A stretch of DNA of 64,000 nucleotides from Paenarthrobacter sp. AR 02. Its GTDB lineage: Bacteria; Actinomycetota; Actinomycetes; Actinomycetales; Micrococcaceae. The notes beneath the pieces are model-generated. The model made no database searches and had not been told where the DNA came from. It saw only the letters and a list, made by a program, of their open reading frames with translations. This document shows, one piece after another, positions 7,870 to 18,616 of this stretch (within the stretch, counting starts at the first letter, position 1; every line of letters starts with the position of its first letter). The stretch covers positions 434,001-498,000 of the forward strand of contig NZ_JAJUKH010000002.1 in NCBI RefSeq assembly GCF_021538675.1, written 5' to 3'. The position numbers and the translations under genes were made by a program.

Positions 7870-8631
7870 GTGGAGCTGCCCGGTTTCCTCTATGGCTTCT
7901 ACGAGCGCAAGTTGCTGCGCTCACTCAAGCAGGACCAGATCCCGCGGCATATTGGTGTCATGGTGGACGGTAACCGCAGGTGGGCCCGCCAGTTCAACGC
8001 TCCAACGAGCCAAGGGCATCAGGCCGGGGCGGACAAGATCCACGAATTCCTGGGCTGGTGCCAGGAGCTCGGCGTCAAGGTCGTGACGCTCTACATGCTC
8101 TCCACGGACAACATGAACCGCTCCGGTGAAGAACTGGACCTGCTCATGGGCATTATTGCCAACACCATGGACCGCCTCGACGAGGACGAAGACGTCTCGG
8201 TCCACGCCATGGGTGCTCCTGAGCTGCTCCCGGACTACCTCGCCGAACGGCTCAACAAACTGACGTCCCGGACGCCTGTCCATGAAAAGATCCACGTCAA
8301 CGTAGCAGTGGGTTACGGTGGTCGACGCGAAATTGTCGACGCCGTGCGGGAACTGCTGCACGATGCTGCTGCCAAGGGACGCTCCATGACGGAGGTCGCA
8401 GATGAACTTTCGGTGGACGACATTTCACGCTTCCTGTACACCCGCGGCCAGCCCGATCCGGACCTGGTGATCCGCACGTCCGGCGAGCAGCGGCTCTCCG
8501 GCTTCCTCATGTGGCAGAGCGCGTACAGCGAGTTCTATTTCTGCGAAGCCCTGTGGCCTGCTTTCCGCAAGGTCGATTTCCTGCGGGCGCTCAGGGATTA
8601 TGCCGGGCGCCAGCGCCGCTACGGAACCTAG
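7870..8631 (+). CDS. Short-chain Z-isoprenyl diphosphate synthase
   Basis: A 253-residue cis-prenyltransferase of the UppS fold. The DGNRRWAR motif near residue 34 holds the catalytic aspartate, HVNVAVGYGGRREI is near 140, and RTSGEQRLSGFLMWQSAYSEF near 205 completes the signature. The detailed wording resembles M. tuberculosis Rv1086, a Z,E-farnesyl diphosphate synthase, more than the long-chain decaprenyl enzyme. The product is therefore probably a short polyprenyl precursor for cell-wall carrier lipid. The start is set at GTG 7870 because TAGCCT at 7816-7821 predicts transcription starting near 7828, which excludes the ATG at 7825. Confidence 0.85.
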   Translation: MELPGFLYGFYERKLLRSLKQDQIPRHIGVMVDGNRRWARQFNAPTSQGHQAGADKIHEFLGWCQELGVKVVTLYMLSTDNMNRSGEELDLLMGIIANTMDRLDEDEDVSVHAMGAPELLPDYLAERLNKLTSRTPVHEKIHVNVAVGYGGRREIVDAVRELLHDAAAKGRSMTEVADELSVDDISRFLYTRGQPDPDLVIRTSGEQRLSGFLMWQSAYSEFYFCEALWPAFRKVDFLRALRDYAGRQRRYGT

Positions 8632-8708
8632 CCGCCGTCGGGTTCACCGAAAATTAACGAGACGGACATGCGACTTGCCGACGACGGATTGCGGAAATGA
8701 ATGTGTCC

Positions 8709-8855
8709 GGGATTACGTTAATCCCATCAGCAGGCAAAACCGCCCGCTGATCGGGGAGGCCAGTACATGGAGCGGAACATCGCACCAGTTACATGGGAGG
8801 CCACGCCCGGCCTTCCGGCCGAGCCGCTTCACCATTAGGCCGGGCGACCGCCCGG
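8709..8855 (+). other. Structured leader region upstream of phoH2
   Basis: The 237-base gap before phoH2 holds four inverted repeats in a row. They are GGGATTA-3-TAATCCC (8709-8725), ATCAGCaGGC with GCCcGCTGAT around AAAACC (8726-8751), CGGCC-TTCC-GGCCG (8808-8821) and CCGGGC-GACC-GCCCGG (8840-8855). The last sits just upstream of the Shine-Dalgarno. It does not match any riboswitch consensus I recall. Confidence 0.5.
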
Positions 8856-8868
8856 GGCTGGAGTCGAT

Positions 8869-10263
8869 GTGGCTATTTCTGAGCAACTGCCCGCAATGGT
8901 TTCCGACGGGGAAAGTGCAGCTACCTCTCGCGCCAAGCGCGTCCCACAAAAAGCGCGGACCGTCACGTCCGCCACAGGCCGCAGCTACGTGATCGACACG
9001 TCAGTCCTGCTTTCGGACCCACACGCGTTGTTGCGCTTCGCTGAACACGAAGTCATCGTCCCGATTGTTGTCATCAGCGAACTCGAAGGCAAACGCCACG
9101 ACCCCGAACTGGGCTACTTCGCCCGGAAAGCGCTCAGGCTCCTGGACGACCTCCGGATCGAACACGGCGGTTTGGACCACCCCATTCCGATCGGGTCCGA
9201 CGGTGGAATCCTCCGGGTGGAAATGAACCACATCTCCCCGGACGTCCTGCCGGCAGGGTTCCGCGGGGGAGACAACGACAGCCGTATTTTGGCGGTGGCG
9301 AAGAACCTGGCCAACGAAGGCCACAACGTTACGGTCGTCTCCAAGGATCTGCCCATGCGCGTCAAAGCGTCTGCCATGGGCCTGAATGCCGACGAGTACC
9401 GCAACGAGCTGGTCAAAGATTCCGGCTGGACTGGCATGGCCGAGGTGGAAGCCAACGACGACGAAATCACCACGCTCTACGGACACGAGCCCGTCTTCAT
9501 CCCTGCCGCGGCCGAACTCCCGGTCAACACCGGGTTGGTCCTGCTCTCCAACCGGGGCTCCGCCCTTGGCCGCGTAGGGGCCGACAAGCAGGTCCGCCTG
9601 GTCAAGGGCGACCGCGACGTCTTTGGACTCCACGGTCGCTCAGCCGAACAACGGCTTGCCATCGACATGCTCATGGACCCGTCGGTGGGCATCGTATCGA
9701 TCGGTGGCCGGGCAGGCACGGGTAAGTCGGCCTTGGCGCTCTGTGCGGGCCTGGAAGCCGTCCTGGAACGCCGCGAGCACCGGAAGGTTGTAGTGTTCCG
9801 GCCCCTGTACGCGGTGGGTGGCCAGGAGCTGGGCTACCTCCCGGGCTCCGAGTCCGAAAAGATGAACCCCTGGGCGCAGGCTGTGTTCGACACCCTGGGT
9901 GCCCTGGTCAGCCAGGAAGTGGTGGAAGAAGTCATGGACCGGGGCATGCTCGAGGTCCTTCCCCTCACCCACATCCGCGGACGCTCACTGCACGACGCCT
10001 TCGTGATCGTCGACGAAGCCCAGTCCTTGGAGAAGAACGTCCTGCTCACCGTGATGAGCCGGATCGGCCAAAACTCCAAGATCGTCCTTACCCATGATGT
10101 GGCCCAGCGCGACAACCTCCGCGTCGGCAGGCACGACGGCGTTGCGGCCGTCGTCGAGACGCTCAAGGGTCATCCGTTGTTCGGCCACATCACGCTGACG
10201 CGCTCCGAACGCTCGCCGATTGCTGCGTTGGTGACGGAGTTGCTCGAAGGGGCTGAAATCTAA
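8869..10263 (+). CDS. phoH2: PIN domain plus PhoH ATPase (PhoH2 type)
   Basis: A 464-residue fusion. After a basic 40-residue leader, residues about 43-190 form a PIN nuclease domain beginning [13 protein letters not shown], with acidic residues at VISELEGKR and [12 protein letters not shown]. Residues about 255-460 form the PhoH P-loop ATPase, with [13 protein letters not shown] as Walker A near 282 and [15 protein letters not shown] as Walker B near 380. Mycobacterial PhoH2 proteins of this design are sequence-specific RNA helicases with ribonuclease activity, studied in the context of toxin-antitoxin-like pairs. No partner gene overlaps the start here. GTG 8869 has GGAG about seven bases upstream. 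Confidence 0.9.
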   Translation: MAISEQLPAMVSDGESAATSRAKRVPQKARTVTSATGRSYVIDTSVLLSDPHALLRFAEHEVIVPIVVISELEGKRHDPELGYFARKALRLLDDLRIEHGGLDHPIPIGSDGGILRVEMNHISPDVLPAGFRGGDNDSRILAVAKNLANEGHNVTVVSKDLPMRVKASAMGLNADEYRNELVKDSGWTGMAEVEANDDEITTLYGHEPVFIPAAAELPVNTGLVLLSNRGSALGRVGADKQVRLVKGDRDVFGLHGRSAEQRLAIDMLMDPSVGIVSIGGRAGTGKSALALCAGLEAVLERREHRKVVVFRPLYAVGGQELGYLPGSESEKMNPWAQAVFDTLGALVSQEVVEEVMDRGMLEVLPLTHIRGRSLHDAFVIVDEAQSLEKNVLLTVMSRIGQNSKIVLTHDVAQRDNLRVGRHDGVAAVVETLKGHPLFGHITLTRSERSPIAALVTELLEGAEI

Positions 10264-10278
10264 GCGTTTCCTTGGTCT

Positions 10279-10310
10279 GGGCCGTGGTCCGGTTCGCCGG
10301 GCCACGGCCC
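10279..10310. terminator. Hairpin terminator between phoH2 and GNAT gene
   Basis: A 14-bp stem (10279-10292 with 10297-10310, one G-T pair) closes a TTCG loop between two convergent genes. Confidence 0.8.
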
Positions 10311-10429
10311 TTCGCCGTCGCTTAGACACGGGCCATAGGGACGGTCTGCGGTCGCTGGGCGACCTGCGACGTCCGATGGCCCGCGATGCGCTCCTCTGCG
10401 AAGGACCGCGGCGCGGCTGGTGCCTCCCG

Positions 10430-11074
10430 TCAGAGGCCCAGGTACGTCTTCAGACCTTCGTGGCCTTGGACTTGCAGGGTCCAGTCCGGGCGTTTGAACG
10501 TGGTGGGGGTGAGCCTGACTTTTTGGACCTCTTCGACCTTCTCGCCCCATGCATGGCGGAAGGTGCCGTTGGGTTCGTAGCCCAGGCTTGTCGAGACCCC
10601 CAAGGACTGCTTGTTCCAGACGGCGGCCTCGGACTCGGCGATCTCCGCGTTCAGGTAGTCAAAGGCATAACCGACGACGGCGGAACGCATCTCCTTGCCG
10701 AAGCCGCGGCCCTGCGCGGACTGCTTGAGCCATGAGCCTGTGCTGACTGTCCTCAGGGTGGCGAAGTCTTTGGCACCAAGGTCCTGGACGCCGAGGAACT
10801 CTTCCTCGTGCCAGACGGCGAGCAGCAGGGTCCACGAATCCGGCGTGAAGTTGGCACGGCACCGCCAATACCACTGGGCCATATTGGGTGCCAGTTCTTC
10901 CTCCGGCAGTGCGGCCCACGGGGTGCTGAACGGGCTCTTGCCGGCCTCGTGGATACCGGAGCGGGCGGCAGCCACAGCGGAGGGGATATCCGCGTCCATA
11001 ACGGCGCGCAGGGTGAGCCTCGGGGTGGTGAGGATGAGTCCGAACGGGGGCCAGATGTTTGCCAGCGATGTCAT
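10430..11074 (-). CDS. GNAT family N-acetyltransferase (RimJ/RimL-like)
   Basis: A 214-residue acetyltransferase of the RimJ/RimL branch. The opening LTTPRLTLRAVMDADIP is typical, and the acetyl-CoA loop is seen as SAQGRGFGKEMRSAV near residue 120 (Q/R-x-x-G-x-G/A pattern). AEAAVWNKQSLGVSTSLGY near 160 is the usual late motif of the family. Such enzymes acetylate protein N-termini, antibiotics or small amines, and the substrate cannot be told. TAAGCT lies six bases before the ATG, so a leaderless transcript is likely. The gene is convergent with phoH2 and sits between conserved blocks in a more variable stretch. Confidence 0.85.
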   Translation of the reverse strand: MTSLANIWPPFGLILTTPRLTLRAVMDADIPSAVAAARSGIHEAGKSPFSTPWAALPEEELAPNMAQWYWRCRANFTPDSWTLLLAVWHEEEFLGVQDLGAKDFATLRTVSTGSWLKQSAQGRGFGKEMRSAVVGYAFDYLNAEIAESEAAVWNKQSLGVSTSLGYEPNGTFRHAWGEKVEEVQKVRLTPTTFKRPDWTLQVQGHEGLKTYLGL

Positions 11075-11080
11075 CGCCGT

Positions 11081-11086
11081 AGCTTA
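11081..11086 (-). promoter_or_regulatory. -10 element of GNAT gene (leaderless)
   Basis: TAAGCT on the reverse strand, six bases before the ATG at 11074. Confidence 0.5.
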
Positions 11087-11123
11087 GCCCGTCGGCAATG
11101 CGTGGGCGAGTCAAGCGCTCGGA

Positions 11124-11885
11124 TCAGGCGGCGGGGCCGATGTCCCAGGGAATGTGGCGCCTCACGTCGGTGAGGTTCATGGATTCCGCAAGGAAGAGAT
11201 CGTCCAGCATGTACTCATCGACTCCCAGGATCCGGAGCCAGTGGCCCTTGCCGGATGTCTCCCCGTCGAGGCTCTGGCTGGCAACACAAACTCCCGTGCC
11301 GACGTCGATCCTCAGCAGTGTCCGGCCAGGGTGGACCAGCGGCTCCTTGGGGTCCGAGGGGACGTAGGTCCGGCTGGGCGTTACTATCGTTTCCAGTGCC
11401 GGCCGGCCCTCATGGTCCACCTCCCGCGGCTCGTCCAGGAACACCCTGTTGGTATCGGGAAATTCGATCGGGACCGGAGCGTTACCGGCAAGTTCCACGG
11501 GGTCGAGCGCAGCGGCGAGCCGGCCATTGCCAAACGCAGGCTCGCCGTAGGCTGCCTCGGGGCGCCGCCGGACCAGACCAGCGTCGTCATAGACCGGCGT
11601 GACAAGGTGCGGCGGGAGCAGCCACGAACGGCGCGTAGCGCTGACGTAGAAGTCATCCCGGGAATCGTTGATGCCTGTGGTGCTGTGCAGCAACTGGCCG
11701 TCTGGAGTTTCAAGACGGAGGGCACCCGGACGGCGAAGCCATGCCCGGACCATGGTGGCCCCGGACCCTGGCCGCTCAAGATATTCGAAACGGAGGGTGG
11801 TCCACTTCCACGGCGAAGAACGGCAAAGATTCCGGAATGTGGAGGACAAGTCAGAAGCCTGTCCGCCTGCACTGAAGCGCCCCAT
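11124..11885 (-). CDS. Conserved hypothetical protein, no recognised domain
   Basis: A 253-residue soluble protein that I do not recognise. It has no signal peptide or membrane helix. The composition is rich in arginine, proline and aspartate, and short beta-like segments (LRLETPDGQLLH, RTLLRIDVGTGVCV) alternate through the length. This vaguely recalls a LolA-like or sensor-type beta sheet, but no motif is decisive. I chose ATG 11885 over GTG 11891 because TAAACT at 11892-11897 lies six bases from the ATG and abuts the GTG directly, consistent with a leaderless message. It is divergent from the prepilin peptidase gene across only 61 bases. Confidence 0.7.
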   Translation of the reverse strand: MGRFSAGGQASDLSSTFRNLCRSSPWKWTTLRFEYLERPGSGATMVRAWLRRPGALRLETPDGQLLHSTTGINDSRDDFYVSATRRSWLLPPHLVTPVYDDAGLVRRRPEAAYGEPAFGNGRLAAALDPVELAGNAPVPIEFPDTNRVFLDEPREVDHEGRPALETIVTPSRTYVPSDPKEPLVHPGRTLLRIDVGTGVCVASQSLDGETSGKGHWLRILGVDEYMLDDLFLAESMNLTDVRRHIPWDIGPAA

Positions 11886-11891
11886 ATCCAC

Positions 11892-11940
11892 AGTTTACCC
11901 AGCCGTCCACGCGGTCCGGGAAGCCAAAGCGGGATAGCAT
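11892..11940. promoter_or_regulatory. Back-to-back leaderless promoters
   Basis: TAAACT (reverse, 11892-11897) serves the unknown gene and TAGCAT (forward, 11935-11940) serves the prepilin peptidase. Each lies six bases from its start codon. Confidence 0.5.
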
Positions 11941-11946
11941 CACGAA

Positions 11947-12492
11947 GTGATCCGACGGCTCTCTGACCTCTGGGACGACAACCCGCTGGCCTTCTGGCTG
12001 GCAGCAGTGGCATGCCTGTATTTCCTGGTGATGGCCGTGCGGCTCACAGTGATAGACGTCCGGAGCCACCTGCTGCCCAACCGCATCGTGTTCCCGTCCT
12101 ACGCAGTGGCCGGGTTGCTCCTGCTGGGGGCAGCCCTCGCAGCATCCATTGCCGGCATCGACCCGCATCCCACAGGCGACCTTCTTGGAGTTCCTGGCCT
12201 CGGCGTACTTACCGGGGGAGTTGCGCTCTGGCTGTTCTACTTTGTGCTCCGGCTGATCCACCCGCCCGGGATGGGATTCGGGGACGTCAAACTCGCGGGG
12301 GTACTTGGCCTGTACCTGGGGTACCTGGGATGGGCGCACCTCTTTGCCGGAACGTTTGCGGCATTCGTGCTGGGTGGGCTGTGGAGCGTGGCCATCCTGT
12401 TGAGCCGGAAGGGAAACCTGCGCTCGGCTATTCCCTTCGGACCGTTCATGCTGGCTGGTGCCGCGGCCGCCATGGTGCTGTTGCCCGCCTAA
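11947..12492 (+). CDS. Type IV prepilin peptidase, A24 family, catalytic domain only
   Basis: A 181-residue membrane protein with five to six helices. It carries the two catalytic aspartates of A24 aspartic prepilin peptidases: TVIDVRSHLLPNR near residue 37 and GMGFGDVKLAGVLG near 112 (GxGDxK motif). The N-terminal methyltransferase domain of full-length PilD is absent, as in TadV/CpaA-type enzymes. These peptidases remove the leader of type IV pilins or Flp pilins at the membrane. No pilin, ATPase or tad gene lies in this window, so its substrates must be encoded elsewhere. GTG 11947 follows TAGCAT by six bases. Confidence 0.88.
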   Translation: MIRRLSDLWDDNPLAFWLAAVACLYFLVMAVRLTVIDVRSHLLPNRIVFPSYAVAGLLLLGAALAASIAGIDPHPTGDLLGVPGLGVLTGGVALWLFYFVLRLIHPPGMGFGDVKLAGVLGLYLGYLGWAHLFAGTFAAFVLGGLWSVAILLSRKGNLRSAIPFGPFMLAGAAAAMVLLPA

Positions 12493-12568
12493 GGCTAGCC
12501 TGTCAGCAAAGACAACGGGCCTTGATGACTAAAGAAGACTGAGACCTGCTGAGGAGGATGCTGGGACA

Positions 12569-15407
<2,839 letters not shown>

Positions 15408-15414
15408 AAAGTAA

Positions 15415-15445
15415 AGTTTTGCACTCTTGTATCAAGAGTGCAAAA
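15415..15445 (-). promoter_or_regulatory. Promoter and 29-bp palindromic operator of the TetR-MFS operon
   Basis: TTTTGCACTCTTG-TAT-CAAGAGTGCAAAA (15417-15445) is a perfect 13-bp inverted repeat. On the reverse strand it contains TTGCAC (15443-15438) and, 17 bases on, AAAACT (15420-15415), so a bound dimer would cover both promoter hexamers. Confidence 0.75.
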
Positions 15446-15489
15446 TCTTTTTCATGTGTCATCTCCCACACGAGGTTAAACTTTCGGGG

Positions 15490-15538
15490 ACGACGACGGC
15501 CGGCACCCTTCGTGCGGAAGGGTACCGGCCGTCGTCGT
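15490..15538 (-). terminator. Hairpin terminator after fumC
   Basis: A long stem (15490-15503 with 15525-15538, continued by ACCCTT with AAGGGT) sits 24 bases beyond the fumC stop codon. It lies upstream of the TetR operon, which reads the same way. Confidence 0.8.
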
Positions 15539-15561
15539 ACTTCAGGTGGTGAACCGGAAGG

Positions 15562-16989
15562 CTATGCCTTGTGGGCGGGGGACGTCATGGTGGTGACGTC
15601 CAGGGCCTTGTCGAGGTCAGCCTCGGAGACCTTGCCTTCACCCTCGCCAACGAAGCCGAGCTTCTCGGTTGCCTGGCGGATGGTCAGGCCTTCCTTGACG
15701 GCGATCTTGGCGATCTTGGCGGCGTTCTCGTAGCCGATGTACTTGTTCAGCGGCGTCACGATGGACGGGGAAGCCTCAGCGAGGAAGCGGGCGCGCTCCA
15801 CATTGGCGGTAATGCCGTCGATCATCTTGTCAGCCATGACGCGGCTGGTGTTGGCCAGCAGACGGATGGACTCGAGCAGGTTGGCGGCCATGACGGGGAT
15901 ACCGACGTTCAGCTCGAAGGCGCCGTTGGTGCCGGACCAGGCGATGGCGGTGTCGTTGCCGATGACCTGGGCGCACACCATGATGGAAGCTTCGCAGATG
16001 ACCGGGTTGACCTTGCCCGGCATGATGGATGAGCCGGGCTGGAGGTCCGGGATGGCAATTTCGCCGAGACCCGTGTTGGGGCCCGAGCCCATCCAACGGA
16101 GGTCGTTGTTGATCTTCATGAAGGAGATCGCGATGTTGCGCAGCTGGCTGGAGCCCTCGATCAGGCCGTCGCGGTTTGCCTGGGCTTCGAAGTGGTCGCG
16201 TGCCTCGGTCAGCGGAAGGCCGGTGTCGGCCGCCAGGAGTTCGATGACACGCTCCGGGAAGCCGGCCGGGGTGTTGATGCCGGTGCCCACGGCGGTGCCG
16301 CCAAGGGGAACCTCGGCGACGCGGGGGAGTGCGGCGTTGATGCGCTCAATGCCGTAGCGGACCTGCGCGGCGTAGCCACCGAATTCCTGGCCCAGCATGA
16401 CCGGCGTTGCATCCATGAGGTGGGTGCGGCCGGACTTGACGACGTCCTTGAACTCAACGGCCTTGCGGTCCAGGGATGCTGCCAGGTACTCCAGCGCCGG
16501 GATCAGGTCATTGATCAGGGCCGAGGTGGCGGCAACGTGGACCGAGGTCGGGAAGACGTCGTTGGAGGACTGCGAAGCGTTTACGTGGTCGTTCGGGTGG
16601 ACAACTTTGTCACTCCCGGCTGCTGCCAGCGCACGCGAAGCGAGCTCGGCGATGACCTCGTTGGTGTTCATGTTGGAGGAGGTACCCGAACCGGTCTGGA
16701 AGACGTCGATCGGGAAGTCGCCGTCGTACTTGCCGGATGCAACCTCATCGGCAGCTGCGGCGATGGCCTCGGCGAGCTCACCATCGAGCACCCCCAGTTC
16801 GGCGTTTGCCAGTGCGGCTGCCTTCTTGACGCGGGCAAGGGCTTCGATGTGGGTGCGCTCGAGCGTCTTGCCGGAGATCGGGAAGTTCTCCACAGCACGC
16901 TGCGTCTGGGCGCGGTACAGGGCGTTCACGGGGACGCGAACTTCGCCCATCGTGTCATGTTCAATACGGAACTCAGTGGTGGAAGTCAT
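15562..16989 (-). CDS. fumC: Class II fumarate hydratase
   Basis: A 475-residue fumarase of the aspartase/fumarase superfamily, interconverting fumarate and malate in the TCA cycle without an iron-sulfur cluster. The signature [11 protein letters not shown] lies near residue 325, with the mobile catalytic serine. [12 protein letters not shown] near 190 and [15 protein letters not shown] near 105 are the other two conserved regions. Length is typical. TAAGCT six bases upstream of the ATG suggests a leaderless transcript. The neighbours carbonic anhydrase, DUF4245 and glpX recall the M. tuberculosis fum-glpX-Rv1100 cluster (Rv1098c-Rv1100). Confidence 0.95.
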   Translation of the reverse strand: MTSTTEFRIEHDTMGEVRVPVNALYRAQTQRAVENFPISGKTLERTHIEALARVKKAAALANAELGVLDGELAEAIAAAADEVASGKYDGDFPIDVFQTGSGTSSNMNTNEVIAELASRALAAAGSDKVVHPNDHVNASQSSNDVFPTSVHVAATSALINDLIPALEYLAASLDRKAVEFKDVVKSGRTHLMDATPVMLGQEFGGYAAQVRYGIERINAALPRVAEVPLGGTAVGTGINTPAGFPERVIELLAADTGLPLTEARDHFEAQANRDGLIEGSSQLRNIAISFMKINNDLRWMGSGPNTGLGEIAIPDLQPGSSIMPGKVNPVICEASIMVCAQVIGNDTAIAWSGTNGAFELNVGIPVMAANLLESIRLLANTSRVMADKMIDGITANVERARFLAEASPSIVTPLNKYIGYENAAKIAKIAVKEGLTIRQATEKLGFVGEGEGKVSEADLDKALDVTTMTSPAHKA

Positions 16990-16995
16990 GGGGCT

Positions 16996-17001
16996 AGCTT
17001 A
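16996..17001 (-). promoter_or_regulatory. -10 element of fumC (leaderless)
   Basis: TAAGCT on the reverse strand, six bases before the ATG at 16989. Confidence 0.5.
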
Positions 17002-17042
17002 TGGCGATTGGCCGCCTCACTGAAAACCCGGGGGACAGTGCT

Positions 17043-17072
17043 ACGTGCCCCGGCCGTATGGCCGGGGCACGT
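17043..17072 (-). terminator. Hairpin terminator after the carbonic anhydrase gene
   Basis: A perfect 13-bp stem (17043-17055 with 17060-17072) with loop GTAT lies just beyond the stop codon of the carbonic anhydrase gene and upstream of fumC. Confidence 0.8.
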
Positions 17073-17076
17073 CCAA

Positions 17077-17691
17077 CTACAGCTCGCCGATGGCGGAAAC
17101 AAGGGCCGCCTGGCCCTCGTCGAGCTTGTACGAAAGGCCGATGACGGCCACTCGACCATCCTCAATGGCGTCCGAAATCACACGCGAGCTGTCCGCCAGT
17201 CGCTCGGCAGTCTGCTTGACGTGTTCCACCACCATGTCGTTGACGTCTTCCTGGCCGTTGCGCTTGGCCGTGAGCACCGAGGGGGTGATGCGCTCCACGA
17301 GGTCCCGGATGAAGCCCGGCGGCATCTCGCCTGTTTCCACCGCGCTCTTGGTGGCCGTGACAGCTCCGCAGCTGTCGTGGCCCAGGATGGCGATCAGGGG
17401 AACCTTGAGTTCGCTGATGCTGTACTCGAGGGAACCCAGGACGGCATCGTCAATCACCTGCCCGGCCGTGCGGACCACGAAGGCATCGCCAAGGCCGAGG
17501 TCGAAAATGATTTCGGCCGCAAGCCGGGAATCCGCGCAGCCAAAAATGACAGCAAAAGGATTCTGGCCCTCAAGGAGTGAGGAGCGACGCGAGGCATCCT
17601 GGTTGGGATGGCGCGATTCGCCCGATACAAAGCGTTCATTGCCCTCGCGAAGGCGTTGCCAAGCCAGGGCTGGAGTCAGTTTAGTAGGCAC
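17077..17691 (-). CDS. Beta-class carbonic anhydrase
   Basis: A 204-residue beta carbonic anhydrase that hydrates CO2 to bicarbonate in the cytosol. The zinc ligands are in IFGCADSRL (cysteine near residue 51, followed by the catalytic Asp-Arg pair) and ILGHDSCGAV (histidine and cysteine near 104-107). Length and start (MPTKLTPALAWQRLREGNERF) are typical of actinobacterial forms. The start codon is GTG, with TAAGGT six bases upstream and no convincing Shine-Dalgarno, so leaderless initiation is likely. Bicarbonate supply fits the nearby central-metabolic genes. Confidence 0.93.
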   Translation of the reverse strand: MPTKLTPALAWQRLREGNERFVSGESRHPNQDASRRSSLLEGQNPFAVIFGCADSRLAAEIIFDLGLGDAFVVRTAGQVIDDAVLGSLEYSISELKVPLIAILGHDSCGAVTATKSAVETGEMPPGFIRDLVERITPSVLTAKRNGQEDVNDMVVEHVKQTAERLADSSRVISDAIEDGRVAVIGLSYKLDEGQAALVSAIGEL

Positions 17692-17697
17692 CTTATT

Positions 17698-17703
17698 ACC
17701 TTA
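17698..17703 (-). promoter_or_regulatory. -10 element of carbonic anhydrase gene (leaderless)
   Basis: TAAGGT on the reverse strand, six bases before the GTG at 17691. AAGG within it could also act as a weak Shine-Dalgarno. Confidence 0.4.
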
Positions 17704-17753
17704 CGATGCAGGTGCGGCGCCCTGTGAAACTATTGCGCAGTTGGGCGCTGATC

Positions 17754-18434
17754 CTACGGCTTGGCTGACGCGGTGGGAGCCGGGGCCTGGTCGGCGGACT
17801 TAACGACGGCGGCTGCCAGCATTGCGAACTCGTCAAGGCTGGCTGTGCCGCTCAGGATCAGCGTGGTGCCGCGGTATTCCAGCACCATACTGCGCTTGTC
17901 CTTCCCGGAGTCCCGCAGTTCCCAGTCCTGGCCGCCTGCGTTGCGTGTACCGGTGACCGGCAGGTTGCCCGTCTGCTGCAAAATCCAGGTGGGGTTGGCC
18001 TGTTTGGTCTGGATGAGGCCGATGAAAGCCTCCTTGGGAGTCAGGTAGCCCACTTCCCAAGTGGGTACTCCGCTGCCCGTCCCGGACTCCCACCTGGCGT
18101 AGTTGGGAGTGAATGTGTCGCCGGTATCCGGGGTAACCGGTGTGAATCCCGCCACATCCGTGGCGTTCCTCGCAATGGATGCCACGTCCACAGGCGGCCT
18201 GAAGCCTTCGCCTTTCGGTGCCGGGTTCATCAAGACGATCGGAAGGAATGCCAGGACGCAGACCAGCAGCGCAATGACCATACCGATGACCGAAGCGTTG
18301 GCCCGCTTGGCAGCTTTCGCCGCGATGACGGGTTTGTACGGTGCATCCGGGGCGGTCTGGTCCTGGGTTTGGTTGGCCTCTGCAGCATCGGAAGGGTTGT
18401 CCGCTGCGGGCTTGTCCTGCGTTTCACTCACCAC
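17754..18434 (-). CDS. DUF4245 domain-containing membrane protein
   Basis: A 226-residue protein with a polar, proline-rich cytoplasmic N-terminus, one helix at about residues 47-68 (SVIGMVIALLVCVLAFLPIVLM) and an extracytoplasmic domain of about 145 residues. It matches DUF4245 by architecture and by position beside glpX (M. tuberculosis Rv1100). Function is unknown. AAGGGA lies seven bases before GTG 18434; a second in-frame GTG follows at once. It is divergent from glpX across about 180 bases. Confidence 0.82.
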   Translation of the reverse strand: MVSETQDKPAADNPSDAAEANQTQDQTAPDAPYKPVIAAKAAKRANASVIGMVIALLVCVLAFLPIVLMNPAPKGEGFRPPVDVASIARNATDVAGFTPVTPDTGDTFTPNYARWESGTGSGVPTWEVGYLTPKEAFIGLIQTKQANPTWILQQTGNLPVTGTRNAGGQDWELRDSGKDKRSMVLEYRGTTLILSGTASLDEFAMLAAAVVKSADQAPAPTASAKP

Positions 18435-18533
18435 TCAATGATCCCTTATCGGAGCAGGGAACACACATCCGGGCACCTCACCACCGTTATTGCGGTCGGT
18501 GGTCATCCAACGACCCCAAGTGGATGCGGCGAC

Positions 18534-18539
18534 TATGAT
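18534..18539 (+). promoter_or_regulatory. Probable -10 element of glpX
   Basis: TATGAT, a near-consensus -10, predicts transcription from about 18546 and a leader of about 70 bases to the GTG at 18617. The -35 region is not well matched. Confidence 0.45.
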
Positions 18540-18616
18540 CGTTGGTAGAGGAACCCCGGGTTGCCCCGTGCAACCATGTCCGGTCCCGTGAATCGTCACT
18601 CGAAGAAGAGGTTCAA

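Noticed and set aside
16192..17580. 462-residue forward reading over fumC and carbonic anhydrase
   Set aside because: Antisense to two enzymes with intact signatures.
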